From assembly GCA_016946835.1 (NCBI GenBank), contig JACVTC010000001.1, positions 2,142,501 to 2,206,500 on the forward strand: a DNA stretch of 64,000 bases, read 5' to 3'. Shown piece after piece: positions 12,582 through 26,433 of the stretch. The notes below the pieces were generated by a model. It did not search any database. It worked only from the letters and a program-made list of their open reading frames with translations, and was not told the origin of the DNA. How positions within the stretch are numbered: the stretch's first letter is position 1; the number at the start of each line of letters is the position of its first letter. Position numbers and translations under genes: made by a program. Source of the DNA: Neocallimastix lanati (nom. inval.). Lineage: Eukaryota > Neocallimastigomycota > Neocallimastigomycetes > Neocallimastigales > Neocallimastigaceae.

Positions 12582-12977
12582 AAATAATCTAGTTAAAATA
12601 AATTTAATAATTATATATATATGTATGTATATATATTATATGATTATAAAAATAATAATAATTTTAAATTAAGGTATAAATAATAATAAAAAAAAAAAAA
12701 AAAATATAAATAATCATGAATATATATGTATATATATATAATATTATTAATGAATAATTGCAGTATTAAAATATTTTGATAATATATAAATAAATATAAT
12801 AAATATAATAAATATAATAAATATAATAAATATAATAAATATAATAAATATAATAAATATAATAAATATCTTTTTTTTTTTTTATTTAAAAAAATCGTTT
12901 TTTATCTTTAAATGTTAATCTTTTATTTAATATATATAAATATTATCCTTTAGGACAGTAATGTATATTTATTGAGA

Positions 12978-13012
<35 letters not shown>

Positions 13013-13309
13013 CATTATAAACAAAATGAATATTATTAAATATACTCTATATCTTTATAGAATCAATTAATACTTTATGTAATTTTAATGTTATTTTGGA
13101 GACAAAATTTTTGATTTTATTATATATATAATTATTTTTTAAAGTTTTCTTTAATTTTTTTTTTTTTTAAAAAACTTTATTTTAAATTTTTTTTTATTTA
13201 AATATATACATATATTAAAATTATTTAATTTTTTTTTTTTTTTATTAATTTAAATATATAAAAGTTTAACTATTATATATTATTTAATTAAAAATATTAA
13301 TAAAAAAAT

Positions 13310-13352
<43 letters not shown>

Positions 13353-13609
13353 GCCGCAATTATTGCGAACTTTAACTTTATTTATTTATTCATTTATTAA
13401 TTACATTTTTTTTTTTTTTTTTTTTTTTAAAATATACAAAAAATTTGTAATATAGTAAATAATTATTTGTCCAAATTAAACATAATAATTTTTTAAATGG
13501 TAATGTGAAATAAAAGTAATATTCAAAATAAAATGGTTAAATAAATTCAGAAAAAAGCTCATATGCAACGAACCTTATTTCAAGATTATAAGATTTCTGT
13601 TTAAAGAAA
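12582..13609. other. Simple-repeat spacer
   Basis: No gene seen. It contains a 9-bp minisatellite (AAATATAAT, about nine units, near 12789-12869) and several T-runs, the longest of 38 T at about 13312-13349. Confidence 0.65.
12789..12869. repeat. 9-bp minisatellite (AAATATAAT)n
   Basis: About nine uninterrupted 9-bp units just downstream of the transporter gene. Confidence 0.85.
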
Positions 13610-13972
13610 TTATTGTTTAGGATTAGGGTTTGAATTGATAATCTGAAAGATATTATGGTCTTCTCCTTCAGAGGCATTAGCCCTGCTAGATTGTTTTACT
13701 CCATTTTCAGAGTTGACGTTGTTGGTTAGTTTGGACTTATACTGTCGGAATAACAATTCTTGCCGAGTACTAGCCCTAGAACTTAATTTCTGTAAAGAAA
13801 TCCGCATATCACACCAAGAATGGCGTTTTAGAATAACCAGATATCTAACAAGAAGTACACATTGGGAACCAATGCTATACTTAAGATACTTAAAGTTGAG
13901 GTTTAAATAGTCTTTAGTTTTCTCAAATTCATTTTTCTTATATGCTTTAGCCATGATCGATTTTCCTGCCAT
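13610..13972 (-). CDS. Hypothetical protein, 120 aa, unrecognised
   Basis: Single uninterrupted frame starting MAGKSIMAKAY after an A-rich leader (AAGATATGG). It is visibly richer in G and C than the flanking DNA, which supports real coding. The protein is basic, with a central KYLKYSIGSQCVLLVRYLV stretch, an Arg/Ser-rich part near residues 60-85 and a polar tail ending NPNPKQ. No membrane helix long enough, no signal peptide and no family I recognise. It might be a genuine small gene, a terminal exon or a decayed gene remnant. Convergent with the amino acid transporter upstream. Confidence 0.45.
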   Translation of the reverse strand: MAGKSIMAKAYKKNEFEKTKDYLNLNFKYLKYSIGSQCVLLVRYLVILKRHSWCDMRISLQKLSSRASTRQELLFRQYKSKLTNNVNSENGVKQSSRANASEGEDHNIFQIINSNPNPKQ

Positions 13973-14325
13973 ATCTTTATCTTAATATTTATTAAATGTT
14001 AATCGTAATAATACTTTATATTAATTTTACTATTATTATTTCTGTTAATTTTAATTTATATGCATTTTATTTTATTTTTAATTTTTTTTTTTTTATTTTT
14101 ATTTTTTTTTTTTTATTTTTATTTTTATATATTTTTACTGTATAATTATTTAAAATTTTATTATATATATCTTTAATATATACATAACCAATTACATAAA
14201 ATAATACATTCTGAAATTTTAACATATTGTGAATAAAAAAAAAAAAAAAAATAACATTTTTTTTTCTGTTATTAATGAATAAAGTTGATTATAATGAAAA
14301 TTATTTATTTTAACTTTTTTTTTTT

Positions 14326-14394
<69 letters not shown>

Positions 14395-14550
14395 CAATTA
14401 AAAATAAAAATAACCGTATAAATTAATAAAAATGACATAATCATTAAAAAAAATAATTATTATTATTTAATTTGACACTTCATAGAATTAATTTGGATTT
14501 TAAATTAAAACTTATTTTTTTTTTTTTTTTTTTGTTTATTTGTTTGTTAC
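13973..14550. other. Homopolymer-rich spacer
   Basis: No gene seen. About 44 T directly followed by 19 A lie at 14328-14390, making an almost pure T/A palindrome; further T-runs lie near 14085-14115 and 14517-14533. Confidence 0.65.
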
Positions 14551-16498
14551 TTAATCTAAATTAATTTCAGTGAGTATGTTTTGAGGTTGAGTAGTAGAAT
14601 TATATATAAGATCTTCATCCTTGCTTTCTGAAATTATCAAATCCTCGGTTGATTTTTCATTATATTCAAAAAGATTTTTTCGGGTAGATCTTCTTTGAGG
14701 TGATGATTCATTACTGAAACTAATTTCATTAATTAAATCATTTAAATCAGTATCTTCTATAAATGAATTGTTTTTACTACTCGTAACTGAATTTTTACTA
14801 ATAGTGGAAGAACGATCCTTCTTATTTTCAATAGATTCAGCTTTATTTAATGGATCATTTGCAGTAGGGAAAAGGGTAAAGGAATATTCTGAATTAGATC
14901 GATTAGTGTTTGTTTTAGGGGTAGTCGGAGAATAAATATTTTGATAATATTTTGATTCTAATGATTTTGAATTTCTTTTTGAAATATTATCATATATTTT
15001 AATTTTTTCATTTAATAATGTATTATCTTTTTTAAATTTTTCATTTTCATTTGCTATATTATCAGATTCACTCTATATTTTATTTTAAATTAATTATTGC
15101 ATAGATAAATGAATAAATAAATATAATAATATAAATAGAAATAAATTTATGAATAAATTTTAATAACAATAATAATAATATTCATATTTATGTAATTATA
15201 ATTTACCTTTAAAGTATTGTATTTCTCTTCTAAATCTTTGTAATCCTTTGTCTTTGACTCAAGTTGTTCTTTAATGTTTATAATTTGTGTTTTTAAATCA
15301 ATAGTTTCCGAATTCTTTATAATAATAAAAATTATATAAATTTATTTTATTAATAATAATGATTTATTATTATATGAAATTAAAACTTTTTTTGTTAATT
15401 TTTAATTTTTAATTATTATTTTTTATTTTATTTTATTTTATTTTATTTTTTTGTTAATTTATGGAATTAAATAAATAAATACTATCATTTATATATACCT
15501 TGATTTTTAATTTATCTTCTAATTCTGATATTCTTTTCTCTAAACTCCAATTTGCTGAAGTTGTAAATGTCAATGTATCTTTTTCATCTGCTAATAAATC
15601 TGTTTGACGTCTTAATTCTGTTTGCAGCACTTCAACAGAATCTTCTAATTCTTTTATCTGATAATTTATTATTAATAATAAAGATTATTATTATAAAGAT
15701 TATTATTATTATTATAATTATCTAAAGCTAACTCTAATGAAAAAAAAAATAATAATATAATTATATATCGTTTCACATTATTCTTACTTTATCGTTATAT
15801 TCCTTTGTTTCTTTTTCATTTGTTTTTCTAATATGTTCTAGTTCTTGTAAATGTTGAATATTAGCCTTTTTAGTTATGAATTATCATAAAAAATTAATAT
15901 ATATATATATTGTTATTAAGTATGAATATATTAATTAAAATTTATTATATTATTTGTTATTAAATATTTTTTTCTTTTTTGATTTACATTTTCTTGTCTT
16001 ATGGTAAAATGTTCTTCAAGCCACGCAACTTTAGAAACATATTCTTTAATTTGATCTTTATACATATATTAAAACATTTTATAAGTGTGAAAAAAAAAAA
16101 AAAAAAACTTTAATATATATATTATATTATTATATCAAAATTATCAATATTTTTATAAATTTATAAATTTATAAATTTATAATTATTATTAATAAAAAAG
16201 ATTTAAGACTTATTTTATAAATTCATCAAACTTTTTTTTATTAATTGTTACTAACTTTTCAGAAAGTTATTTTCCTCTCTTAAATCAATCATTTTTTGCT
16301 GATAATTTTTTAAAGATTCATCTGTATTATCAAGTACTATGATTTCAGGTTCATTTTCAGGTTCATTTTCTTTTTTAGTTTCATCCTATAATATTATCAT
16401 AAAAATATTAATACAATAATAAAAAAATTTTATTAATAAGATTATTAATTATTTATTATTTTTTGATATTATTATTAATATCATTATTGTAATTAATA

Positions 16499-16533
<35 letters not shown>

Positions 16534-16854
16534 AATTGCGTATTTTAATGAAGAGATATTTATTTACCTTTTCATCATTTTTTTGGGGTATGTTAAATGG
16601 TATAAATTTAAAAAATGAATTGATGGAATTTTCAATATTTATATCTGCTAATATAGACTTATTTAAACCAAAAGAAATTTTTCTTTCAGGTAATTTTTTT
16701 TTGTCATTTTTTTCTATATTTTTATCACTTATATCAGTTGGTTCTTTGGTTTCTCTAACTATTTCATTTTTTTGTTCCTCATTTACTTCTTTTTGTTCCA
16801 TTTCTGCATTATTTTTTTTTTCTTTTTCTTCTTCCTCTAATTTATTTTAAAAAT

Positions 16855-16886
<32 letters not shown>

Positions 16887-17030
16887 GCTGTTGTTGTTTA
16901 TATAAATTATTTAATATATAATTGATATATTTACATATTAGAAATACTACTTACTTATAGTTAAATTTTTGTTTCCTAAATCATTTTTATTATTATTTTC
17001 ATTATCTTCGATATCTTTGTTCATTAACAT
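14551..17030 (-). CDS. Coiled-coil protein of unknown function, 8 exons, 469 aa
   Basis: Exons on the minus strand: 17030-16955, 16836-16568, 16385-16256, 16055-15988, 15865-15788, 15657-15499, 15314-15207 and 15072-14551. All join in frame (1410 nt) at GT-AG borders with GTAAGT/GTAAAT-type donors. The N-terminal third is charged (Glu/Lys/Asn). Residues about 130-310 form a long heptad-rich coiled coil (for example WLEEHF, ELEDSVEVLQTELRRQ, WSLEKRISELEDKLKIK). The C-terminal 160 residues are Ser/Asn/Thr-rich with basic patches (SPQRRSTRKN) and end EINLD. The upstream frame stays open at exon 1, so a further 5' exon is possible. It could be a cytoskeletal or centrosomal scaffold, but no family was recognised. 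Confidence 0.72.
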
Positions 17031-18120
17031 TTCTTTTCTTATTTCTTTCTGAAAATTTTATTTATTTATTAATTAATTAATTTACTTATTATTTTTTTTC
17101 TTTAAATCAAAGTTTTTCAAAGTTTTTTTATTTAAAAATTGCTTCTTTTAAGATTACTAAAAAAAAAATATTTTCATTTATACTTTTAATATTATTACTT
17201 AAAAAATAAATAAATATTTATTAATTAATAATATGATGTTTATAGAAGATACTTGAGTATGTATCTTACCAATTTTAAATATTTTAATAATTTATTAAAA
17301 AAAATTAAAATTGATAATAATTTTAATTTTAACTATTTTATTTTATTTTTTTTTTTTTTTTTAAAAAAAAAATTATAAAAATAAATAGTTTTTCCTTTTT
17401 ATTAAAAAAAAAATATACACGAATTATGAAAAATTTAGATAAATTTATCATATTTAAATAAGATTATTTAATAAATTAAAAATAATATATATATTAGGTA
17501 TATAAAGTACAATAATCTCATAATCTCATATATAAAAGATTTCAAAAATTAAAAAAGAAAATGTATATAAAATATTATAAATTTTATTTAATAATTTATA
17601 AATTTATCATTCTTTTTTTAATTAAATTTTTATATATTTAACATATTTACTAATTGATTTTATAGTATTAATATAATCATAAATTGGCAAACAATGTTAT
17701 TTTAAAATTTATATCTCCATATAATTATTATTATTTTTGAATATTGAAATTAGTATTTAAAACAAAATAATATAAATATTTATATATATTATTTATTTGA
17801 ATGATTAATATAATGAATATTATTAATAGTTGAGTAAATTGGTTGTACAAAATGTTTTACAAAAAAAAATTTTTTTTTTGAATTATAATAAAAGAATTGC
17901 TTCAATAATTGTATAAATCCTTAAATTTTATTAATAATATTCCTAAGCCATATATGAAAATATAAAATTAACAAATAATTAATATAATAAAATAATAATA
18001 AACAACATATATTAAATATTAATACTATTGCAAACTAAAACTAAATGCTAAATTTTTAAATGTTAAATGCTTAATAATAGATAATAAGCAATAAATAATG
18101 AATAATAAATAATAACAATA

Positions 18121-18229
<109 letters not shown>

Positions 18230-18323
18230 AATATCAATAATAAATAAATAAATATTAATAAAAATAATGAATATATAATATTCTTTATATATATATTCCA
18301 TTTTATCTACTTACAATAATTTA

Positions 18324-18391
18324 TTTAAATATTACTATTCTAATTCAAAATAAAATATTTAAATATTACTATTCTAATTCAAAATAAAATA
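18324..18391. repeat. 34-bp direct duplication, two copies
   Basis: Two adjacent copies sharing AAATATTACTATTCTAATTC and the bases after it, offset by 34 bp. Confidence 0.85.
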
Positions 18392-18898
18392 ATATATATA
18401 TTAATAAAAAATTAAAATGATACTTCTTTAATTATCAACAATTATATTTATATCTATATTTATATTTAATATTACATTATTATAAACAATTTATATCACT
18501 ACCCTATTAAAATTTTTTATGATAAAAAATCTTTATATTTATCTTTTATTGATAATTGATAATTAATACAATAAAAATTATAATTTTTTTTTTTTTGTTT
18601 TTCAATGAAATATAGTTAAATTAATATTTATGTTTTATTATTATTAATTTTGTTTTAATAAATAAAATTTATTTATATATATATAATAAAAGTATATATT
18701 AATAATATTATAAATATTATTTCCTTATCATATATTTTTTTTATAATTGTTTTCATTTAATTTTAAAAACTGATATTAAACTCTTTGTATAAATAAATTA
18801 TATATATTATAGACATATACATATTGTTTTTATATATTCAATAGAACAATTTATTTATATAGTTACATACTGAACATTGAATATTTCTTTATATATTA

Positions 18899-19198
18899 TT
18901 AGAGTTGTGGAGTGTATTTTGCAAATTTTTTATGACAATGTTTACAAATAATTTCCTTTTTAACACGAAAAAACATTGGCAATCCTATCATCATCATAAA
19001 TAAAGTAAACTTATCATATTCATGATTGAATTCGTGTACAGAGTGATTTGGACTTTTTGGACAAATTTCATTTCTTTCTTCTTCTGAAAGAAGCTTTGCT
19101 TCCATTTCTCTGTTTAATGAACCTTTGAGATTATCATTACTTAAAGGATTTTTGGGATCCTTAACATCGGTGTGTGGTTGACTTGGATAGGCAGACAT
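18899..19198 (-). CDS. Small zinc-ribbon-like protein, 99 aa
   Basis: Single-exon frame starting MSAYPSQPHTD. The first 45 residues are polar. Residues about 46-95 read C-P-x(3)-H ... DKFTLFMMMIGLPMFFRVKK ... CKHCHKKF. This is a possible metal site split by a hydrophobic hairpin, resembling small fungal zinc-ribbon proteins in which a hydrophobic stretch ending in a Pro sits between the Cys pairs. One ligand pair (C-x-x-C) is clear; the first is incomplete (one Cys plus His), so metal binding is inferred. The leader just upstream is AT-rich with no other frame. No functional assignment is possible. Confidence 0.6.
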   Translation of the reverse strand: MSAYPSQPHTDVKDPKNPLSNDNLKGSLNREMEAKLLSEEERNEICPKSPNHSVHEFNHEYDKFTLFMMMIGLPMFFRVKKEIICKHCHKKFAKYTPQL

Positions 19199-19876
19199 TT
19201 TTATTTATTTTATTTTATTTATTATATTTATTAATTAATAATTTTTAATTATAAGTATATTACTTTTAATGATATGTAATTAATTAATTTTTATTTTGTT
19301 TAATTGAATAATATTTATTTATTTATTTCTTATTAATATTGAAAAGATAACTTTTATCTCTTCAAATTATTTTATTATATATTTTTTTAAATAATAAAAA
19401 AAATGAAATTTCTTCTTTATTTAAAAAAAACTTTAATATTTTAATTCATTACTTACTGTATTTATATTAAATCACATTAACAAAAATTAAAAAAACATTT
19501 TTCTTTAGAAAAGAAAATCTTAAGAACTTTTTTATTCCAATAGAATTTTAATAAATTAATTTGAGTTGTTAAATATAATTGTTTAATATATATTATATAT
19601 TAAATGAATAGAAAAATAATATTTCATCATATATTTAAATATATTGTATTATTAATTAGTAACTTTTTTTTTTTAAATAAAAAAAAAAAAAATAAAAACT
19701 TATATATTATATTAAATAATTATTATTCAATAATTCATATTCAATAATTATAAATAGAATTATATTAATTCATAAATATAGAACTTAATTATATGTATCA
19801 TATGATCATGTTAGGCAATACATTTATATAATTAATATAAAAATTGTTTTGATATATTAATAATATAAATATTAAT
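19199..19876. other. Spacer before copia copy B
   Basis: No gene seen; AT-rich with short A- and T-runs. It should hold the promoter of the 99-aa gene at its left end. Confidence 0.6.
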
Positions 19877-19994
<118 letters not shown>

Positions 19995-20241
19995 TGTTAA
20001 CGTATGTTAATTTTATTAATATAAAGTTATAGTCTAGCTTAAGTTTAATAAAATATTAAATTAAATTATATTAAATATATTGTAATTACAAATTAAAATA
20101 TAAATTAGTATGTATCTAGAACAAGCCACAATTAAATATAAAAACATGTAATTTTATCTGTACTTTAAATCTTTGTTAACCATTTATATAACACTTGCGT
20201 TATATATCTAATTATTAATAAATAAATATTAAACAATAATA
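19995..20241 (+). repeat. 5' LTR of copia copy B
   Basis: 247 bp, TGTTAACG to CAATAATA. It carries 5 bp that are absent from both LTRs of copy A. Confidence 0.93.
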
Positions 20242-20255
20242 GATTAAGAGTCTCA
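20242..20255 (+). other. Primer-binding site of copia copy B
   Basis: GATTAAGAGTCTCA directly after the 5' LTR; same tRNA-Lys(CUU) anticodon-arm complement as in copies A and C. Confidence 0.7.
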
Positions 20256-23200
20256 GTACTCTATAATAAATTACAAAGCTTTAAATTTAAAAATCGATTT
20301 TAACAAAGTATTAAGATGGCCTATCAATTTAACTTAGCTAAGGACCAACGTTTTCGTGGTGTATCCAATTTTGCCACATGGAATTTCCTTATCATAACTG
20401 CAGCTAGGAGATATGGAATGGAAGAATTCATTGAAGAAGATGTTATCTCTCACCTGAAGGATAATAACTATAGACTTAATCCTAATGAAGAATCTAAGAC
20501 GGTAAAAGCTATCCTGAAGATTATTGAGGAATTACAATTAAATCGTGGAGAAAATGTAAACTACAATGAAGTGTTTACTCAAAACCGAAATAGAATCATT
20601 GCTAAAGCAGAAGAGAAAGACTCTCAGTTAATGCTTATGGTGATTCAAAACGTTGAAGAAAAAATATTAAGGGAAGTTAGTAGAATGAAGAAAACATTCA
20701 CAATTATGGAAAAACTAACTTCAAAATACGGTGATAAGAATAATGACACTGAATACTGGCTCAAGAAATTGCGAAAACTTAAGGCAAATGACCGCAGCCA
20801 AATAATGAAGATGGCTGATAGCGTAAATGAAATATTCGGTGAAATGGAAGATGCCGGAGTAAATTTGACTGAAAGGGAAAAATTAAAGTACATGTTCAAT
20901 ATTTTACCAAATGACTTTAAAAACATTATAGATGTAACTTTAGAAACTACCGCCAGACAATTATATGAAAGTATAAAAGATAGAATTTCAGCTAGATCAT
21001 ATCTAGAAAATTGGGAAAATACAATGGATGAACATGATGATCATGATGATCCAATGGATATAGATCTAATTGAAAAACGTTATAAAAATAAAAACTATCA
21101 TAAAGGAAAAGGTTTTGTTAAGAAAATAAACAGAAACAATAACAAAACTAACAAAAATTTATATTGTCATATTTGTGAGATAAGAGGACATCTCACAAAA
21201 GATTGTAAATACAATATGAAAGCAAGAGAAAACAAAAAAGAAGGGAGGCAACAATCACTCTACCAGAAAAACCATAAAAATGAAGAAAAAGAATTAAAAT
21301 CATTTGGTTTAGTGGAAAAAATAACTTCTAAATATGAAGAAAGTGACAGCGAAAGAGATGATAATTTTGAAGACATCAGACCATTATGTGAACCACATAT
21401 TAATGATGCTTTGCTAATTGAATCAATAAATGAACCATATAATATAGATAATGATGAAAAATCTGTAAACATAATTGAAAGAAATATAGAAAGTAACGAA
21501 ACAGTTGAATGGTATTATGATAGTGGAGCTTACGAACATGTAACTAATGATAAAAACCTTTTGAAAGATTATAAAGAAGATTTTGTACAACTAAGATGTG
21601 CAAACAATACTACTTTAGACTTTGAAGGATATGGTAGTTGTGAATTTACCATAAACAACTACCATATAAAATTAAACAAAGTGTTATATTCAAAAAAGGC
21701 ACATAAAAACTTGATAAGTGCCATCGAATTCGCAAAAATAGGTATAACATCCGTTATTGAGCCAATAAGTCAAGAAAAAGTAAAATTGACTATATCTGAC
21801 TGTGATAAAAATGTTATCGGAACGTTTCTATCAACTGATTTTAATCAATTTAAAATAAACACAAAAAGTATAATAAATAATCAAAATATTTTATCATTAG
21901 ATGATTTAGGGCAAAACAGTCTAGAAATATGGCACAGAAGAATGGGCCATCAATATATAAGAAATATTTCTAAACATTTAGAACTACACGAGATCAAGAT
22001 CCCAAAATGTAAAGAATGTAAAGTAGTAAAAATGAAGCATTCCCCACATAATGGGAACAATCCTAAATCAAACAAGATACTTGAAGTTATACACTCTGAC
22101 ATTTCGGGGCCATATAACAGTTCTATTAATGACAAAAAATATTTTATAACTTTCTTGGACGAATATTCGTGGAAAGTTTGGCTCTTCACTTTAAAATCTA
22201 AAGCTGAAGCGCCAGACATTATAATCGATTTTCTAAAATACCTTAACAATCAATTTGATAATTATAAAGTTAAAATATTTAAAACAGATGGTGGTAAAGA
22301 ATATAAAAATAAGAAAATAAGAAGATACTGTAAAGATAATGGAATTGAAAAATCATTCTCTCCACCATATTGTCCAGAAAATAATGGAAAAGCCGAAAGG
22401 ATAAATCAAACAATAAAAAACACAGCTAAAACTTTATTATTTTGGGCAAAAATTATCTGAAAATTTCTGGGAATATGCAGTAAGACATGCGGCTTATTTG
22501 TATAATATGATTCCTCATGAAGGAAATAATAATTTAATACCTGATGAAGTCATATCAGGAAAAAGTATTTCTTTAAAACACTTAAGAACTTTTGGATGTA
22601 AATGTTATTATATTGATAATATGGAAAACAAATCCAATTTCACTCCAAAAGCAAAGGAAGGAATATTTCTTGGTTTCAGCAAGAAAAATTACTCATATAG
22701 GATTATGGACATAAAAAACAAAAGAATACACCATGTCAGAGAAGTAGAATGTTTAGAGGAATGTCCAGCAAACTATATATATGAGAAAGAAGGATTTGTG
22801 GACCCATATTTCTCTTTTACAAAAATTGATAATAATATAGTAAATAATAATAATAATGAAAATAATCATATTATAAATGAAAATATAATTAATAATATAG
22901 AAAACATAAATAATGTTCTAAACAATGAAAATAATAATTTAAATGAAAACAATAATAATATTGATTTAAATAACATTATTGTAAACGATAATTTAAACAA
23001 TATGAACATGGATAACGAGGATAATAAAATAGAAGCAGAAAATAATTTACATGATAATAACACGAAAATAATTATTAATATTTTAGATAATATGAATAAT
23101 AATAAAAATATAGATAAAGGTAAAGAAAATATGGTTTATAATATTAACAACGACGATATAATTAATTTAAACAATAAAAATAACAAAATTAAAACCATAA

Positions 23201-26186
23201 CCTTAGAAAAGGACACAAAAACAAATAAACTATTGGATTTTAATAAAACAAATAACACACATAACAATAAACACAATATTACTTTAGAACAAAATAATTT
23301 ATACGCAAAAAATAATATTAATTCAAATGTAATTTCTGAAGTAAATAATGAAATTTCAACTAATGTAAAACATAGTAACAATAATATAGTTCGTTTAAAT
23401 AAAAATTATAATAAACAAAATACTAACACAGTACTAGAAAACCAAAATATACTTCAAAAGGTCAATAACAATTCTTTAAATAATAATAATAATGATTTTA
23501 TATTTACCAATATCCATGTAAACAATAAAAATAATTTGAATCATTCATTAAAAAACGTGGTAAATAATTCTTACATTGAAAAAGGTGAATGCAGTTATTC
23601 TTATAAAAATAAACATAATTGGGCAGAAAAAGGGAAAGATGCTGAAAATCCTTCAATTACCCATAAGGAATATAGTAAAAAATCCTGTAAAAATGATATC
23701 GTTTTACCGACTCTGATTAATACTGTTAACTCAAATATAAATGATTCCAAGCCAACCGAAAATTCCCCTGCCAGTACTCCTGTAAAAACGCTTAAAGAAA
23801 ATATTGATATTTCTAAATTTAAAAATGAAAAAAATTTTAATAATAAAAATTATTCAAAAAATGAAGAAAATTTTAATTTACAACCATTGGATAATGGTAA
23901 AATAATTAAATCTTATAATTTAAATTCAGACCCAATAATGACGAAGAATAATAATATTATGAATAATAATTCCACTAAATTAAAATCTTTTAATACATCA
24001 CGTGAATCTACAACATTTATTAATAAAGATAATAAGTTACATAAAATTAATGATAACAGTAATAAATCTATGAAACTTAAAAATTTTTCAAAAATTAATC
24101 AAAAATTTATTAATAAAATTTTTTTTCAAAATGTCAATAATAAAAATATAATTAATGATAATAATAAAATCAATACATCTGTAACAAATGATACTTTTGA
24201 TAAAACATTTAAACTTTCCCTTAATAAATCTTTAAATAATGAAGATTCTGTCACTAAAAATATTAAAGATGACAATTTTAATAATAATATTATTGCTACT
24301 AATGAAAATTTACTAGATAATGTTGTTGATGATAATCTATCAATTAACAATTATAATTGTTCAAATTTAGATGAAAATGATGTTATTCCTATTGGCGATA
24401 AAACTCCCCAGGATTCTTATTCTATTAACCATGATTTAGGTTCTGATACTAATTACATTAATAATAATATTATTTCCATTATTTCTGACCAAGATGTAAA
24501 TATGACTGATAATATGACAGGGATTAACAATCAGTCCGTACTCAAACGTCCTTTAAGTCCTGAAACTTTCTTTAATATTACTAATGATATCTCTCGGCCT
24601 AAATATGATGTTTCCAATAATGAAAAAATGGTTTTTACAATTTACTCTGATACACCTAATAGTTTTAATGAAGCTATTAATTGTCCTAATAAAAATTACT
24701 GGTATAAAGCTATTCAAGATGAACTTAATAATTTATACAATAATAATGTTATGTCCATCGTTAATTACATTCCTAAAAACAAAAATCTTATTTCGACAAA
24801 ATGGGTTTTTGCTACCAAAAAAGACTCTAATAATAATATTGTTAGATTTAAAGCTCGCCTAGTTGCTAGAGGTTTTAAACAACGTAGAGGTATTGATTAT
24901 GAACTTACTTATTCTCCTACCTTAAACATTGATGGATTAAAGCTTATTATCGCTTTAGCAGCTAAGTTTAATTGGAATATCTACCAATTAGATATTAAAG
25001 CTGCGTATCTCAACGCTCCATTAGATACTGATATTTACACTACTATTCCACTAGGTGATACTAACTTTGGGCGGGGATTCTGGAAACTCAATAAAGCACT
25101 ATACGGATTAAAACAATCCGGTAGGCAATGGAACCAAACGATTACAAAATTTTTAAATAAAAATGGATTTAAACAAATAAAATCTGAAAAGTGTATATTT
25201 AAATATTCAAAGAATAATAAAACCAAATGCATCATAGGTTTATATGTAGACGATATGATCATAACTGGTGAAGACAAAGAAATACAAAATATAATTACAA
25301 AAATTAAAGAAAAATTTAAAATATCAAATTGTGGACCAGCCGAATTCATACTTGGCATAAAAATTGAAAAACAAAAGAATAAATATATTATATCACAAAA
25401 TAGTTTTATAAATAATATATTAGACAAATTTAATATAAAAGAAATGAGAAAAAGAAAAACACCATGCACAGGAGACAACACTATCTCTGAAAATAATAAA
25501 CCTTTCAATAAAACAATCTACAAGAGTGCTATAGGTTCCTTAATATATCTATCAAAATGCACAAGGCCAGATATCGCATTCTCCGTGAACAAGGCTGCCA
25601 GAAAATCAGAAAAACCCACAATATCAGACTGGAATAAAATAACAAATATTTTCAGATATATAAATAGTACTAAAGATTATAAAATTGTATATGATGGACA
25701 AGGGGAAATAATAGCATACACTGATGCCGATTTTGGAGGTGATCTAAATGACAGGAAATCTACGTCTGGTGGAATAATACTTATGGGAAACAGTCCCATA
25801 TGCTGGATTTCTAAAAAACAAACATGTGTAGCTACGTCTACAGCAGAAGCAGAATACATTAGCACATCCGAAAATATTAAAAAAATTCTATGGATCAGAA
25901 ATATTTTAAAAGAATTAATAAATTATAATAAAACAATTACCATTTTCACAGATAATTTAGCAAGTAAAATAACTATTGAAAATGGTGAAATCAATACAAA
26001 GTTAAAACACATAGATATTAGATTTCATTTTAATAGAGATAATATAGTAAAAAGGAAAGTAAAATTAGAATACAAAGATACAAAAGAAATGTTAGCTGAC
26101 GCTCTCACTAAAGATGTTAATGGTACAAAAATGAGTATATTTGCAAATAAGATTTTTAATATTAAAAAATCTAATTTGAGGGGGAG

Positions 26187-26426
26187 TGTTAACGTATGTT
26201 AATTTTATTAATATAAAGTTATAGTCTAGCTTAAGTTTAATAAAATATTAAATTAAATTATATTAAATATATTGTAATTACAAATTAAAATATAAATTAG
26301 TATGTATCTAGAACAAGCCACAATTAAATATAAAAACATGTAATTTTATCTGTACTTTAAATCTTTGTTAACCATTTATATAACACTTGCGTTATATATC
26401 TAATTATTAATAAATAAATATTAAAC

Positions 26427-26433
<7 letters not shown>
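26187..26433 (+). repeat. 3' LTR of copia copy B
   Basis: 247 bp, preceded by the polypurine tract TTGAGGGGGAG and followed by AAT repeat. Confidence 0.93.

Larger units (their letters stand above)
19995..26433 (+). mobile_element. Ty1/copia LTR retrotransposon, copy B (young, broken about once)
   Basis: Element of 6439 bp in plus orientation with two 247-bp LTRs (19995-20241 and 26187-26433) that look identical. The primer-binding site is at 20242-20255 and a polypurine tract precedes the 3' LTR. The interior matches the gag-pol of copies A and C almost throughout. Gag with zinc knuckle, protease, integrase, Asn-rich spacer, reverse transcriptase and RNase H are all present in copia order, but the frame is broken in about one place. 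Flanks are ATAAT on both sides within AAT repeats. The lack of visible LTR divergence implies very recent insertion. Confidence 0.95.

Noticed and set aside
17240-17480. Extra first exon of the coiled-coil gene
   Set aside because: A donor-like GTAAGA is present near 17270, but no start codon with a sensible frame precedes it.
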